A stretch of DNA of 64,000 nt, taken from positions 1,550,001-1,614,000 of the forward strand of contig NZ_CP054690.1 of assembly GCF_013348805.1 (NCBI RefSeq). The letters are read 5' to 3'. Each line of letters opens with the position of its first letter. The stretch's first letter is position 1. Source of the DNA: Rhodococcus sp. W8901 (GTDB lineage Bacteria; Actinomycetota; Actinomycetes; Mycobacteriales; Mycobacteriaceae). Below the pieces are notes generated by a model, which did not search any database, was not told the origin of the DNA, and saw only the letters and a list, made by a program, of their open reading frames with translations. This document shows positions 55,096 to 64,000 of this stretch, one piece after another. Position numbers and translations under genes: made by a program.

Positions 55096-56448
55096 TTACC
55101 GCTGCGCCTCGAACAGCGTCGACCCCCAGTAGCCGCCGTCGCCGACGCCCGGCGGTACCGCGAACACCGCGGAGCCGACGTGCTTGATGTACTCGTTGAG
55201 CGCGTCGTTGCGGGCGAGGTTCTGCTGCATCGGGACGAACTGCTTCTGCGGATCCCGGCAGTACGCGATGAAGAACAGCCCCGCATCGAGGTGGCCGAAA
55301 CCGTCTGTGCCGTCGGTGAAGTTGTAGCCGCGGCGCAGGATCTGGATGCCGCCCAGTTCCTCGGCCGACGCCAGACGCACGTGGGCGTCCCGGTCGATCA
55401 CCGGCTTGCCACCGGCACCCTTGGCCTCGAGGTTGAGGGGATCGAACTCGTCCTTCTCGCCGAGCGGTGCGCCGCTGCCCTTGGTGCGTCCGAACACCCG
55501 CTCCTGCTCGTGCAACGTGGTGCGGTCCCACGGCTCGATCAGCATCCGGATGCGCCTGGCCACGAGGTACGAGCCGCCCGCCATCCACGCCTGATCGTCC
55601 TGCGGGTCCACCCACACGAACTCCGAGACGGCCGACGGATCCTCGGCCTTGATGTTGCGGGTTCCGTCCTTGAATCCGAACAGGTTTCGTGGCGTCGTCT
55701 GGCTCGTGGACGTCGACGACGTGCGACCGAACCCCAGCTGAGACCAGCGCACCGCGACCACACCGAAGCCGACGCGGGCGAGGTTGCGCACCGCGTGGAC
55801 CGCGACCTGCGGGTCGTCGGCGCACGCCTGGATGGCGATGTCGCCACCGGAGCGGGCCGGTTCGAGGGCGTCGCCGGTGAACTTCGGCAGGTCCACCAGC
55901 GCGGCCGGCTTGCGGCCGGCGATACCGAATCGGTCCTTGCCGTTCACCTCGAACAGCGACGGCCCGAACCCGATCGTCAGCGTGAGCTTGGACGCGTGCA
56001 GGTCGAGCGCCTCGCCGGTATCGCTGGGCGGGTTGTACTCGCCGGCACCGACGGCACCGTTCTCGGTGGCATCGTCGCCGGCGGTCATCCGCTCGGCCAT
56101 CTCGGTCCACTTCTTCAGCATCGTCACCAGCTCGTCGCGCGAATCGGTGATGACGTCGAACGCGACGAAGTGCATGCGATCCTGTGTGGGCGTGACGATT
56201 CCGGACTGGTTCGCGCCCCGGAAGACCACCGTCTGCGTGGTCGACTCGGCCGCCTCGGGTGCGGTCAGTCGGCCCACCGCGACACCGGCGCCGGCCAGCA
56301 CCGCGCCCGCCCCGACGGCGCCGAAGAGACGCCGCCGGGACAGGCCCGGACGAGGCTCGGGCCTGGAGTTCCCGTCCTGCGGGTTGCTGTCCCGCTGGTT
56401 GCTGTCCCGCTGGTTGCTGTCCTGCTGGTTACTGTCCTGCGATGACAC
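55096..56448 (-). CDS. efeB: Dye-decolorising heme peroxidase EfeB
   Basis: EfeB is the exported DyP-type heme peroxidase of the EfeUOB iron system, thought to oxidise ferrous iron or release iron from heme. The 450-residue protein has a Tat signal SRRRLFGAVGAGAVLAGAG at about 38-56, the DyP motif GFKDGTRN, the proximal-His region and the C-terminal GFGHLDAGLFFIAYCRDPQKQFVPMQQNLA. The N terminus before the Tat motif carries a QRDSN-type repeat encoded by 15-bp units. GTG 56448 overlaps the efeO 3' end by 20 bases. Confidence 0.93.
   Translation of the reverse strand: MSSQDSNQQDSNQRDSNQRDSNPQDGNSRPEPRPGLSRRRLFGAVGAGAVLAGAGVAVGRLTAPEAAESTTQTVVFRGANQSGIVTPTQDRMHFVAFDVITDSRDELVTMLKKWTEMAERMTAGDDATENGAVGAGEYNPPSDTGEALDLHASKLTLTIGFGPSLFEVNGKDRFGIAGRKPAALVDLPKFTGDALEPARSGGDIAIQACADDPQVAVHAVRNLARVGFGVVAVRWSQLGFGRTSSTSTSQTTPRNLFGFKDGTRNIKAEDPSAVSEFVWVDPQDDQAWMAGGSYLVARRIRMLIEPWDRTTLHEQERVFGRTKGSGAPLGEKDEFDPLNLEAKGAGGKPVIDRDAHVRLASAEELGGIQILRRGYNFTDGTDGFGHLDAGLFFIAYCRDPQKQFVPMQQNLARNDALNEYIKHVGSAVFAVPPGVGDGGYWGSTLFEAQR
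56374..56433. repeat. Four 15-bp tandem units at the efeO/efeB junction
   Basis: Units start at 56374, 56389, 56404 and 56419; the middle two are identical. They encode the repeated Gln-Asp/Arg-Ser-Asn head of EfeB, and the efeO stop codon (56429-56431) falls inside the fourth unit. Confidence 0.85.
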
Positions 56449-57562
56449 CCTGCACCTGGCTCACTTCTGCGGACAACGCATCGATCTTCTGCGACAGGGC
56501 CTGTCGCTGCGGTTCGGTCACCGTGTCGTACGAGACGAAGCCGTCGCCCCGGCGGTACTGCGCGAGTGCCTGGTCGAGCTCCGCGAACCGCTGGTCGATG
56601 CGTCCGGCCAGCTCGGGGTTGCGCGCGTCGAGGATGGGGCGCAGCGATGCGATCGCGGCCTGCGAACCGTCCGCGTTGGCCTGGAAGTCGTACAGGTCGG
56701 TGTGCGAGAAGATGTCCTCCTCGCCGGTGATCTTGGTGCGCGCGATCTCGTCGAGCAGGGTCTGCGCGCCGCCCGCGACCTGGATCGGGTCGATCTGGAA
56801 GTCGGGTGCGGCCACACCGTCCGCGAGTTCCTGGATGTCGGTGAGGAGCTGGTCGGCCATCGCGTTGGTGTCGGGCTGCAGGCCCTGCACCCACAGGTCC
56901 TTCTCGAGTCGGTGGAAGCCGGTCCAGTTCCAGCCCGGTTCGACGTCCACCTCGCGCAGGTCGATGCGCGGATCGAGATCGTCGGGGAAGCTCTCGGCGA
57001 TCGGTTCGATGCGCTCGTAGTAGGTGCGGGTGAGCGGGTACTGGGCCTTCGCGCCGGCGACGTCGCCGGCCTTGATCGCGGCGACGAACGAGCCCGCGGT
57101 CTCCTGCAGCGCGGTGAGCTGGCTGTCGACGTAGCGCTTGTATCCGGCGGCGGCCTCCTCGAGGCGGCCGTCCTGGTCGGTTGCGGCCACCGAGTCGCCG
57201 GTGACGGTGAACTCGGTCCGGATGCCGTCGCCGACCATGCCCGGCTTGCACGCGGTGTGGTAGGTCCCGGCCTCGGCGAGGTTGACGATGAGCTGACGCG
57301 TGAGGCCGGGGCCGACGTTCTCGACCTCGCCCATCACCCGGTCCCCGTCACCGAAGACGTAGAACTCGGTGACCTTGGCGCCGTTGTTGGTGATCGAGAA
57401 CGTGGTGTTCCCGGTCTCGGCGGTGTTGCCCGAGATCTCGCACGAGGTATCGGTGGCGGTCACCGTGATCGCCTCGTCGCCCGCAGCCGACTTGGATGTG
57501 CACGCCGCGAGGGCGAGGGGAGCGATCGCGAGCAGGGCGAGCGCGGAGGTGGAACGACGCAC
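56429..57562 (-). CDS. efeO: Iron uptake lipoprotein EfeO
   Basis: EfeO is the extracytoplasmic iron-binding component. The 377-residue protein has a lipoprotein signal with the lipobox ALAAC (Cys about 21), an N-terminal cupredoxin-like domain (ITVTATDTSCEISGNTAETGNTTFSITNNGAKVTEFYVFGDG), and a C-terminal M75 peptidase-like helical domain with the metal motif HRLE in WNWTGFHRLEKDLWVQG. The tail RQALSQKIDALSAEVSQVQGVIAGQ overlaps the efeB start. ATG 57562 follows a GAAAGG 6 bases before it. Confidence 0.94.
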   Translation of the reverse strand: MRRSTSALALLAIAPLALAACTSKSAAGDEAITVTATDTSCEISGNTAETGNTTFSITNNGAKVTEFYVFGDGDRVMGEVENVGPGLTRQLIVNLAEAGTYHTACKPGMVGDGIRTEFTVTGDSVAATDQDGRLEEAAAGYKRYVDSQLTALQETAGSFVAAIKAGDVAGAKAQYPLTRTYYERIEPIAESFPDDLDPRIDLREVDVEPGWNWTGFHRLEKDLWVQGLQPDTNAMADQLLTDIQELADGVAAPDFQIDPIQVAGGAQTLLDEIARTKITGEEDIFSHTDLYDFQANADGSQAAIASLRPILDARNPELAGRIDQRFAELDQALAQYRRGDGFVSYDTVTEPQRQALSQKIDALSAEVSQVQGVIAGQ

Positions 57563-57574
57563 GGGCGGAACCTT

Positions 57575-58471
57575 TCAGGAAACGGTGATCGAGGAGTCTT
57601 GTTCGGCGGCAACCGACTTCGGTCGTGCGGCCACCGGGCGCAGGAACAGCGGCAGCACGATCACGAGGTACGCCACCCACGCGACGAGCTGGAACACTGT
57701 CGGGTCCGGCCGGAAGTTGAAGATGCCCGAGAGGACGGTGCCGTACCAGCTGGAGCTGTCGAACACCGACGAGATGTCGAACGCGACGGTGGAGCCGCCG
57801 GGAAGCCAACCGGCGATCTGCAATGCGCGGACGCCGTAGGCGAGGATGCCCGCCGCGACGACCACGAGGAACGCGCCGGTGTAGCGGAAGAACCGGGCGA
57901 AGTCGATGTGCACGGCGCCGACGTACATCAGCACGGTGAGCACGGCCGCGACGGCGATTCCGAGCAGCAGGCCGATCAGCGGCCACGCACTGCCGGCGGT
58001 GTTCTCGGCGTAGCCGACGAGCAGCAGGGCGGTCTCGACGCCTTCGCGGCCGACGGCGAAGAACGCCATCGCGGCGACGGCCACCGGGCCGACGGTGAGG
58101 GCCCGGTCCATGCCGGCCTTCAGGTGCCCGGAGATCGATGCGGCTGCGGTGCGCATCCACAGCACCATCGCGGTCACGATGCCGACCGCGACGAGCGACG
58201 CGAGGCCACTGATCAGTTCGGCGGCGGTGCCGGTGACGGTGGAGGTGCCGAAGTGGATCGCGACGAAGATGCCGACCACCATCGCGACGGCCGCACCGAC
58301 GCCGGCCCACACCCACTTGAGTGCGTCACGGCGCTCGGACTTGACCAGGAACGCGACCAGGATCATCACCACGATCCCGGTCTCGAGTCCCTCTCGGACG
58401 CCGATCAGACCGCTGCCGAACAGCTGTGTCGCGATGGACGGTGCATCGGCGCCGGCGGCGAGGACTGACAC
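57575..58471 (-). CDS. efeU: Iron permease EfeU (FTR1/OfeT family)
   Basis: EfeU carries ferric or ferrous iron across the membrane. The 298-residue protein has about seven membrane segments and both REGxE iron motifs: GLIGVREGLETGIVV near the N terminus and FFAVGREGVETALLLVGY in the middle. The GTG at 58471 is chosen because AGGAG stands 7 bases before it; the longer frame upstream has no such site. It is the first gene of efeUOB, with a 12-base gap to efeO. A candidate iron box lies 40-58 bases upstream. Confidence 0.94.
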   Translation of the reverse strand: MSVLAAGADAPSIATQLFGSGLIGVREGLETGIVVMILVAFLVKSERRDALKWVWAGVGAAVAMVVGIFVAIHFGTSTVTGTAAELISGLASLVAVGIVTAMVLWMRTAAASISGHLKAGMDRALTVGPVAVAAMAFFAVGREGVETALLLVGYAENTAGSAWPLIGLLLGIAVAAVLTVLMYVGAVHIDFARFFRYTGAFLVVVAAGILAYGVRALQIAGWLPGGSTVAFDISSVFDSSSWYGTVLSGIFNFRPDPTVFQLVAWVAYLVIVLPLFLRPVAARPKSVAAEQDSSITVS

Positions 58472-58510
58472 TTCATGTCTCCTGATCAGAGTCGGAACGG
58501 CCGCCGTGAG

Positions 58511-58529
58511 ATAGGCAAGGCAAACCTGG
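58511..58529 (-). promoter_or_regulatory. Candidate IdeR/DtxR iron box before efeU
   Basis: ATAGGCAAGGCAAACCTGG agrees with the 19-base consensus TTAGGTTAGSCTAACCTAA at 13 positions, including AGG, AGGC and AACCT. It lies 40 bases upstream of the efeU start. Iron repression of efeUOB by an IdeR-type protein is known in relatives in general terms; here it is inferred from the match. Confidence 0.5.
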
Positions 58530-58651
58530 AGTGGCCACGCCGAAAGTAGCATCCCCTAAGCCCGTCGGGAAACCGCCCCCTACCAGGTCTTTTTTGTCCG
58601 AAATGGGGCGTTGGTCCCGATTCCGGCAAGCGTCACAACCGTGCGGTCTGG

Positions 58652-59497
58652 ATGATGGACGACGTGATGAGAGATGCCGCGACGCGCACCGGGGTGCCGC
58701 GAACGCCAGCGACGGGACTGCCGCCGGCCCCACCGCCGAAACGGCGGCGTCCGTTCCGCACGTTCCTGATCGTGACGTCCTCGCTCCTCGTCGGGACCGC
58801 GGTCGTGACGCTCGCGGTGGGACTCGACGAGCTGGACCAGAGGAAGCCGCGGATCGAGATCCCCGAGGGAATTCCCCCGGGGCCCGGTGCGCCGCTCCCG
58901 CCGATCGACGTCGACGCGCCCGGACGAACCGCGAACGTGCTGGGGGACTGGGCGGCGCCACTGGCGGACGCCCTGGCGATTTCCCCGACCGCACTCGAGG
59001 CGTACGGCTACGCCGCCGCGGTCATGGCCGCGACACGCCCCGAATGCGGCATCGGGTGGACCACCCTCGCGGGCATCGCCGCTGTCGAGAGCAAGCACGG
59101 CACGCACGGCGGCTCCCGCGTCGACGACGGCGGGAAGGTGACTCCACCCATCCGCGGCATCCCGCTCGACGGGTCGCCCGGAGTCGCGGAGATCCCCGAC
59201 ACCGACGGGGGAGCGATGGACGGCGACGCCACCCACGATCGCGCCATGGGGCCGCTGCAGTTCATCCCCGAGACGTGGAGCCGCTGGGGCGTCGACGCCA
59301 ACGGGGACGGGGCGGCCGATCCGGACAACATCGACGACGCCGCGCTCACCGCGGCGCGCTACCTGTGCGCGCGTGGCGGCGACCTCACCACCGCAGACGG
59401 TTGGACCGCGGCGCTCATGGCCTACAACCTGTCCGGCGAGTACCTGCTGGATGTCCGGGATCGTGCCGCGGCCTACTCGGTGGGGGTGCGCCGGTGA
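58652..59497 (+). CDS. LpqU-like lytic transglycosylase, membrane-anchored
   Basis: A 281-residue cell-wall enzyme. A basic head (PPPKRRRPFR) precedes one membrane segment at about 36-57, then a Pro-rich stretch and a lytic transglycosylase domain of the MltB kind: GWTTLAGIAAVESKHGTHGGS with the probable catalytic Glu (E145), then DRAMGPLQFIPETWSRWGVDANGDGAADPDNIDDAALTAARYLCARGGDL and AYNLSGEYLLDV. It holds the position of M. tuberculosis LpqU (Rv1022), but no lipobox cysteine is seen. ATG 58652 has no good binding site; later starts at 58664 or 58667 are possible. Confidence 0.85.
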   Translation: MMDDVMRDAATRTGVPRTPATGLPPAPPPKRRRPFRTFLIVTSSLLVGTAVVTLAVGLDELDQRKPRIEIPEGIPPGPGAPLPPIDVDAPGRTANVLGDWAAPLADALAISPTALEAYGYAAAVMAATRPECGIGWTTLAGIAAVESKHGTHGGSRVDDGGKVTPPIRGIPLDGSPGVAEIPDTDGGAMDGDATHDRAMGPLQFIPETWSRWGVDANGDGAADPDNIDDAALTAARYLCARGGDLTTADGWTAALMAYNLSGEYLLDVRDRAAAYSVGVRR

Positions 59498-59569
59498 CCG
59501 CCGCCGGGACCGCGGTGACGAGGGCCACGCCGCGCGCGCCGCGGGACGGGAGTCGGTTACTCCGGTTAG

Positions 59570-60999
<1,430 letters not shown>

Positions 61000-61000
<1 letters not shown>

Positions 61001-61719
61001 TGAATCAGCGCGGTAGGTCGCGGTCGGGTCGCCCCTCTCCGGGTGGGCGTCCCGGTCGCCGCGGTGCCGGGTCGGATCAGGGGCCACGTCGGCCCCGCCG
61101 GGTCCGCTCCGGCGCCACTGCCGCGCCCACCGGCCGCGTCGAGCCGGCGGCACCCGGTGAAGCCGGTGCCGCCGCCGCGGCCGATGTTCCCGCCCCGTCC
61201 CGGGCCCGCTCCAAGCGAGCCGGCCCGGGACGCAGGACGTCCCCGGAACGACCCGAGCGCACGTTCTTCGGGCTCTCGACGGGACGTGCCGTGATCCTCG
61301 GCGTCGTGATCTGCGCGTTGGCGCTCACCCTCGCGATGCCGCTGCGCACCTACCTGACGCAACGCTCCGAAGCGGACCGCCTCGCGTCCGAGCAGCGCGA
61401 TCTCGAACAGCAACTCGACGATCTGCAGCGGCAGAAGGAGCAGATCGAGGATCCCGCGTGGGTCGCCACGCAGGGCAGGGAACGCCTCGGCCTGGTCCGG
61501 CCGGGGGAGACCCCGTACAAGGTGCAACTGCCCGGCGACTACAAGCCGCCGGAGAAGGATGCGCCGCCGCCACCGCCGTCCACCGGGGCGTGGCACAGCG
61601 ACCTGTGGCAGCGGCTCACCGAACCGCCGCCGTCCGTCGAGCCCGAACCAGAGTCACCGCCGGCGGCCCCCGTGGTGCCGGCTCCCGCACCAGAAGAACC
61701 AGGAGTACCCACCGGGTGA
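61000..61719 (+). CDS. ftsB: FtsB/DivIC-family septum formation protein
   Basis: A cell-division membrane protein. In 239 residues it has a long Arg/Gly/Pro/Ala-rich cytoplasmic head (1-90), one membrane segment (about 95-115), the septum-initiator coiled coil TQRSEADRLASEQRDLEQQLDDLQRQKEQIEDPAWVATQGRERLGLVRPGETPYKV, and a Pro/Glu-rich tail. FtsB works with FtsQ and FtsL at the divisome. It matches the place of Rv1024 after eno. ATG 61000 shares one base with the eno stop, and the stop overlaps the DUF501 gene by 4 bases. Confidence 0.9.
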
Positions 61720-62252
61720 GCGAATCGTCCGTCCCCCAGGAAGACCTCGACGCCGTAGAGGCCCAGCTGGGTCGTGCCCCGCGGGGCGTCCTCGAGATCG
61801 CCTACCGCTGCCCGGACGGGCAGCCCGGCGTCGTGAAGACGGCCCCCCGGCTGCCCGACGGCACGCCGTTCCCCACCCTCTACTACCTCACCGACCCCCG
61901 GCTCACCGCCGAGGCCAGCCGGCAGGAGTCCGCCGGAGTGATGCGGGAGATGACGGAGCGACTCGGAACCGATCCGGAGCTGGCCGCGGCGTACCGCCGT
62001 GCCCACGAGTCCTACCTCGCCGAGCGTAATGAGATCGATTCCCTGGGAACCGATTTCACGGGTGGCGGCATGCCCGATCGGGTCAAGTGCCTGCACGTGT
62101 TGATGGCGCACTCCCTCGCGAAGGGGCCGGGTGTCAACCCGTTCGGCGACGAGTCGGTCGCCCTCGCCGCGCGAGGCAAGCTGCGGGGCACCGCGATTCC
62201 CGCGGACTGGCCCGAGTACCGCGGACCCGGCGAGGCGGGAGACGGAGAGTGA
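61716..62252 (+). CDS. DUF501 family protein (Rv1025-like)
   Basis: A 178-residue soluble protein of the DUF501 family: VEAQLGRAPRGVLEIAYRCPDGQPGVVKTAPRLPDGTPFPTLYYLTDPRL, ESAGVMREMTERL and MPDRVKCLHVLMAHSLAKGPGVNPFGDE, with a CLH motif. Its function is not known, but it is consistently next to ppx in actinomycetes. GTG 61716 overlaps the ftsB-like stop and its own stop overlaps ppx, so eno, ftsB, DUF501 and ppx are translated as one chain of overlaps. Confidence 0.92.
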   Translation: MSESSVPQEDLDAVEAQLGRAPRGVLEIAYRCPDGQPGVVKTAPRLPDGTPFPTLYYLTDPRLTAEASRQESAGVMREMTERLGTDPELAAAYRRAHESYLAERNEIDSLGTDFTGGGMPDRVKCLHVLMAHSLAKGPGVNPFGDESVALAARGKLRGTAIPADWPEYRGPGEAGDGE

Positions 62253-63205
62253 CCAGGGTCGCCGCGATCGACTGCGGCACCAACTCGATCCGACTGCTCG
62301 TCGCGGACGCCGACGAGCACGGCCGGCTCACCGACGTCGCCCGGCTGATGCGGATCGTGCGTCTCGGCCAGGGCGTCGACGCCACCGGGGCGTTCGCGCC
62401 CGAGGCGATCGAGCGGACCCGCGTCGCGCTCGTCGAGTACGCCGACATCATCCGCGAGACCAGGGCGACGGCCGTGCGGATGGTCGCCACGTCGGCTACC
62501 CGCGACGCCTCGAACCGCGAGGACTTCTTCGCGATGACCCGTGAGGTGCTCGGTGCCGTGATCCCCGGCGCCGAGGCCGAGGTCATCACCGGCGACGAGG
62601 AGGCGCGGCTGTCCTTCTCGGGTGCCGTCGGTGAACTCGATCCGGCCGCGGGGCCGTTCGTCGTGGTCGATCTGGGCGGCGGGTCCACCGAAGTCGTGCT
62701 CGGCGACGCCGCCGGCGTCCACGCCGCGTATTCCACCGACGTCGGCTGTGTGCGAGTGACGGAACGCTGCCTGCACGACGATCCGCCCACCGCGGAGCAG
62801 ATCGAGTCCGCGCGCTCGTTCGCGTCGGACCGGCTCGAGCAGGCGTTCGCGAAGGTGCCGGTCGAGCAGGCCCGCACGTGGGTCGGTGTCGCCGGCACCA
62901 TGACGACGCTGTCCGCCGTCGCGCAGGATCTGCCGGAGTACGACGCCGAGCGGGTGCACCTGTCGCGGCTCGGCATCGACCAACTGCACGAGGTCGCGCA
63001 CCGCCTCGTGACCATGACGCACGACCAGCGGGCCGCCCTCGGCCCGATGCATCCCGGTCGGGTCGATGTGATCGGTGGCGGGGCGATTGTCACCGCCGTT
63101 CTGGCCGACGAGCTTTCCAGGCGTGCCGGAATCGATGAGCTCGTCGTCAGCGAACACGACATCCTGGACGGGATTGCAATGTCAGTCTCGCTGGGCGGGT
63201 CGTGA
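62249..63205 (+). CDS. ppx: Ppx/GppA family exopolyphosphatase
   Basis: A 318-residue phosphatase of the Ppx/GppA family, acting on polyphosphate or pppGpp. The two ASKHA phosphate loops are AAIDCGTNSIRLLVAD at 5-20 and VVVDLGGGSTEVVLG in the middle, with SATRDASNREDF and GVAGTMTTLSAV. It corresponds to the short form Rv1026 (Ppx2); the C-terminal HD-type domain of E. coli Ppx is absent. GTG 62249 overlaps the DUF501 stop. Confidence 0.92.
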   Translation: MTRVAAIDCGTNSIRLLVADADEHGRLTDVARLMRIVRLGQGVDATGAFAPEAIERTRVALVEYADIIRETRATAVRMVATSATRDASNREDFFAMTREVLGAVIPGAEAEVITGDEEARLSFSGAVGELDPAAGPFVVVDLGGGSTEVVLGDAAGVHAAYSTDVGCVRVTERCLHDDPPTAEQIESARSFASDRLEQAFAKVPVEQARTWVGVAGTMTTLSAVAQDLPEYDAERVHLSRLGIDQLHEVAHRLVTMTHDQRAALGPMHPGRVDVIGGGAIVTAVLADELSRRAGIDELVVSEHDILDGIAMSVSLGGS

Positions 63206-63282
63206 ATTAGCTCACTGTTTGTTCCGCCTACACTGTTCCTTGGTTTCCACTGTCGTGGCCACCGGAGTCGGGCCGGTGGTGG

Positions 63283-63356
63283 GCCCCCATAGCCCAATTG
63301 GCAGAGGCAGCAGACTTAAAATCTGCAAAGTGTGGGTTCGAGTCCCACTGGGGGCA
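63283..63356 (+). tRNA. tRNA with anticodon TAA (Leu), short variable loop
   Basis: A 74-base cloverleaf. Acceptor GCCCCCA (63283-63289) pairs with TGGGGGC (63349-63355), discriminator A at 63356. The anticodon stem GCAGA/TCTGC holds the loop CTTAAAA with anticodon TAA at 63317-63319, and the T arm is GTGGG-TTCGAGT-CCCAC. The variable loop is only AAAGT (63327-63331), whereas leucine tRNAs normally carry a long variable arm. By anticodon it is tRNA-Leu; by shape it is class I. Confidence 0.85.
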
Positions 63357-63391
63357 CCTCCGTCCCGCCGCCCGCCGGCACATGGCATCGC

Positions 63392-63426
63392 AGGTCCCGC
63401 CCATCGCAATCCGGTGGGTGGGACCT
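63392..63426 (+). terminator. Hairpin downstream of the TAA tRNA
   Basis: AGGTCCC (63392-63398) pairs with GGGACCT (63420-63426) and, after a G-T pair, CCCA (63400-63403) pairs with TGGG (63415-63418). It lies 36 bases past the tRNA and probably ends its transcript. Confidence 0.6.
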
Positions 63427-63551
63427 CCGCCGTTGAGCACATCACGAACCGTCGGGCCATTCGCGGTATCCGCCGCTGACGTCACTGCGCTGCAACCCAT
63501 TGCGATGACTCCTTATCGGAGTGGCTCGCCTGAGCGTGCTCGACGGTCGGG

Positions 63552-63797
63552 CTAGCGGCAGTGCCAGTGTCCGTACGCCTGTGGGTTCTGCCAGCGTCGG
63601 CACGGGGCGGTGTGGTCGACGCCTGCCTGTGTCGCCGCGACCGCAGTCGGTCGATCTGCGGTGTATGCCGTCTCGGCCGCTGCCGGAGCCGTGGAGATGC
63701 TCAGCGGAATTGCCGCGAGTGCGGCCGCCGCCAGGATGTTCGCGAGCATTCGCCCTCCGTGCGTGGCGCTGTGGTGTGGGTCGTTCTCCTGTGTCAT
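63552..63797 (-). CDS. Small exported protein
   Basis: An 81-residue protein with a Sec-type signal: a polar head (MTQENDPHHSATHGGR), a hydrophobic core (MLANILAAAALAAIPLSIS) and a probable cut after APAAA near residue 40. The mature part is about 40 residues with two cysteines (APCRRWQNPQAYGHWHCR), likely one disulfide. I do not recognise the family. ATG 63797 has AAAGGA 7 bases upstream. A weak hairpin (ACTCC/GGAGT) lies near its 3' end at about 63509-63523. The 200 bases to the right edge hold no gene that I can support. Confidence 0.7.
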   Translation of the reverse strand: MTQENDPHHSATHGGRMLANILAAAALAAIPLSISTAPAAAETAYTADRPTAVAATQAGVDHTAPCRRWQNPQAYGHWHCR

Positions 63798-64000
63798 CGG
63801 TCGATCCTTTCCACGCGGACCAGTGGGCGCCGTCACCGCGAGAGCGCGGGTTCGAAAGGCGCATCGCTCCTGTTCCACTACCCATGTTAGGGCGGGCCAC
63901 CGCCGGGACGGGAGGTCTGGCGAGGATCGGGGGAGCGCCGGGCGCGGGGGTGACGGTCGCCTTTCCCTGCGCATGCCGTACAGTGGGTCTGTCAGGTGCG

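Noticed and set aside
55784-58468. 894-codon plus-strand frame antisense to efeUOB
   Set aside because: efeB, efeO and efeU are all clearly recognised on the other strand.

Overview
The window is chromosomal DNA of very high GC with frequent GTG and TTG starts and many 1-4 bp start/stop overlaps. Gene content (F420-dependent LLM oxidoreductase, ergothioneine cluster, PrrAB two-component system, Pks16-like acyl-AMP ligase) points to a mycolic-acid actinomycete of the Rhodococcus/Prescottella type. The housekeeping backbone follows, from memory, the Mycobacterium tuberculosis order Rv1011 to Rv1026: ispE, pks16, pth, rplY, prs, glmU, tRNA-Gln, tetR, mfd, mazG, lpqU, eno, ftsB-like, DUF501, ppx. 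Blocks of other genes are interleaved with this backbone.

Layout. 1-5.5 kb: WYL regulator (running off the left edge) divergent from a DrrAB-type ABC exporter, then ispE coupled to an ABC-F ATPase. 5.6-15.6 kb: SnoaL-like and VOC proteins, an MHS-family transporter, a PNPOx flavoenzyme, a 3-hydroxyisobutyryl-CoA hydrolase, prrB/prrA with a small exported protein, an LLM oxidoreductase, and pnuC coupled to prfC. 15.6-17.4 kb: a 25-bp tandem repeat and pks16.

17.4-34.5 kb is the accessory region. A split type I restriction-modification locus has an HTH/degenerate-methyltransferase/S-like fusion, hsdM, hsdS and two DUF6508-like genes (the first frameshifted) at one end and hsdR at the other. 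The cargo between includes a PASTA-like membrane protein, a zinc-ribbon protein, a DUF222-HNH nuclease, a large protein with an EndoU-like segment and two membrane-anchored proteins. An RNase H-like gene sits divergently at the left end. The same 16-bp palindrome (GATAACYGGGGTTATC) lies upstream of both the modification operon and hsdR, which suggests that one regulator controls both halves. This is the best candidate for an undescribed arrangement.

34.5-48.5 kb: pth, rplY, a KstD-like flavoprotein, a low-complexity lipoprotein, the ergothioneine genes (egtABCD in one operon, egtE inverted and divergent), a GNAT, a second zinc-ribbon protein with the same cysteine spacing as the island one, DUF2461, and glmU-prs. 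48.5-54.2 kb: tRNA-Gln, TetR, mfd, mazG. 54.2-58.5 kb: a methyltransferase and efeUOB iron uptake with a candidate IdeR/DtxR box. 58.6-64 kb: lpqU-like, eno, ftsB-like, DUF501, ppx, a tRNA with anticodon UAA but a short variable loop, and a small exported protein.

Family names come from recognising the sequences by eye; no database search was run.
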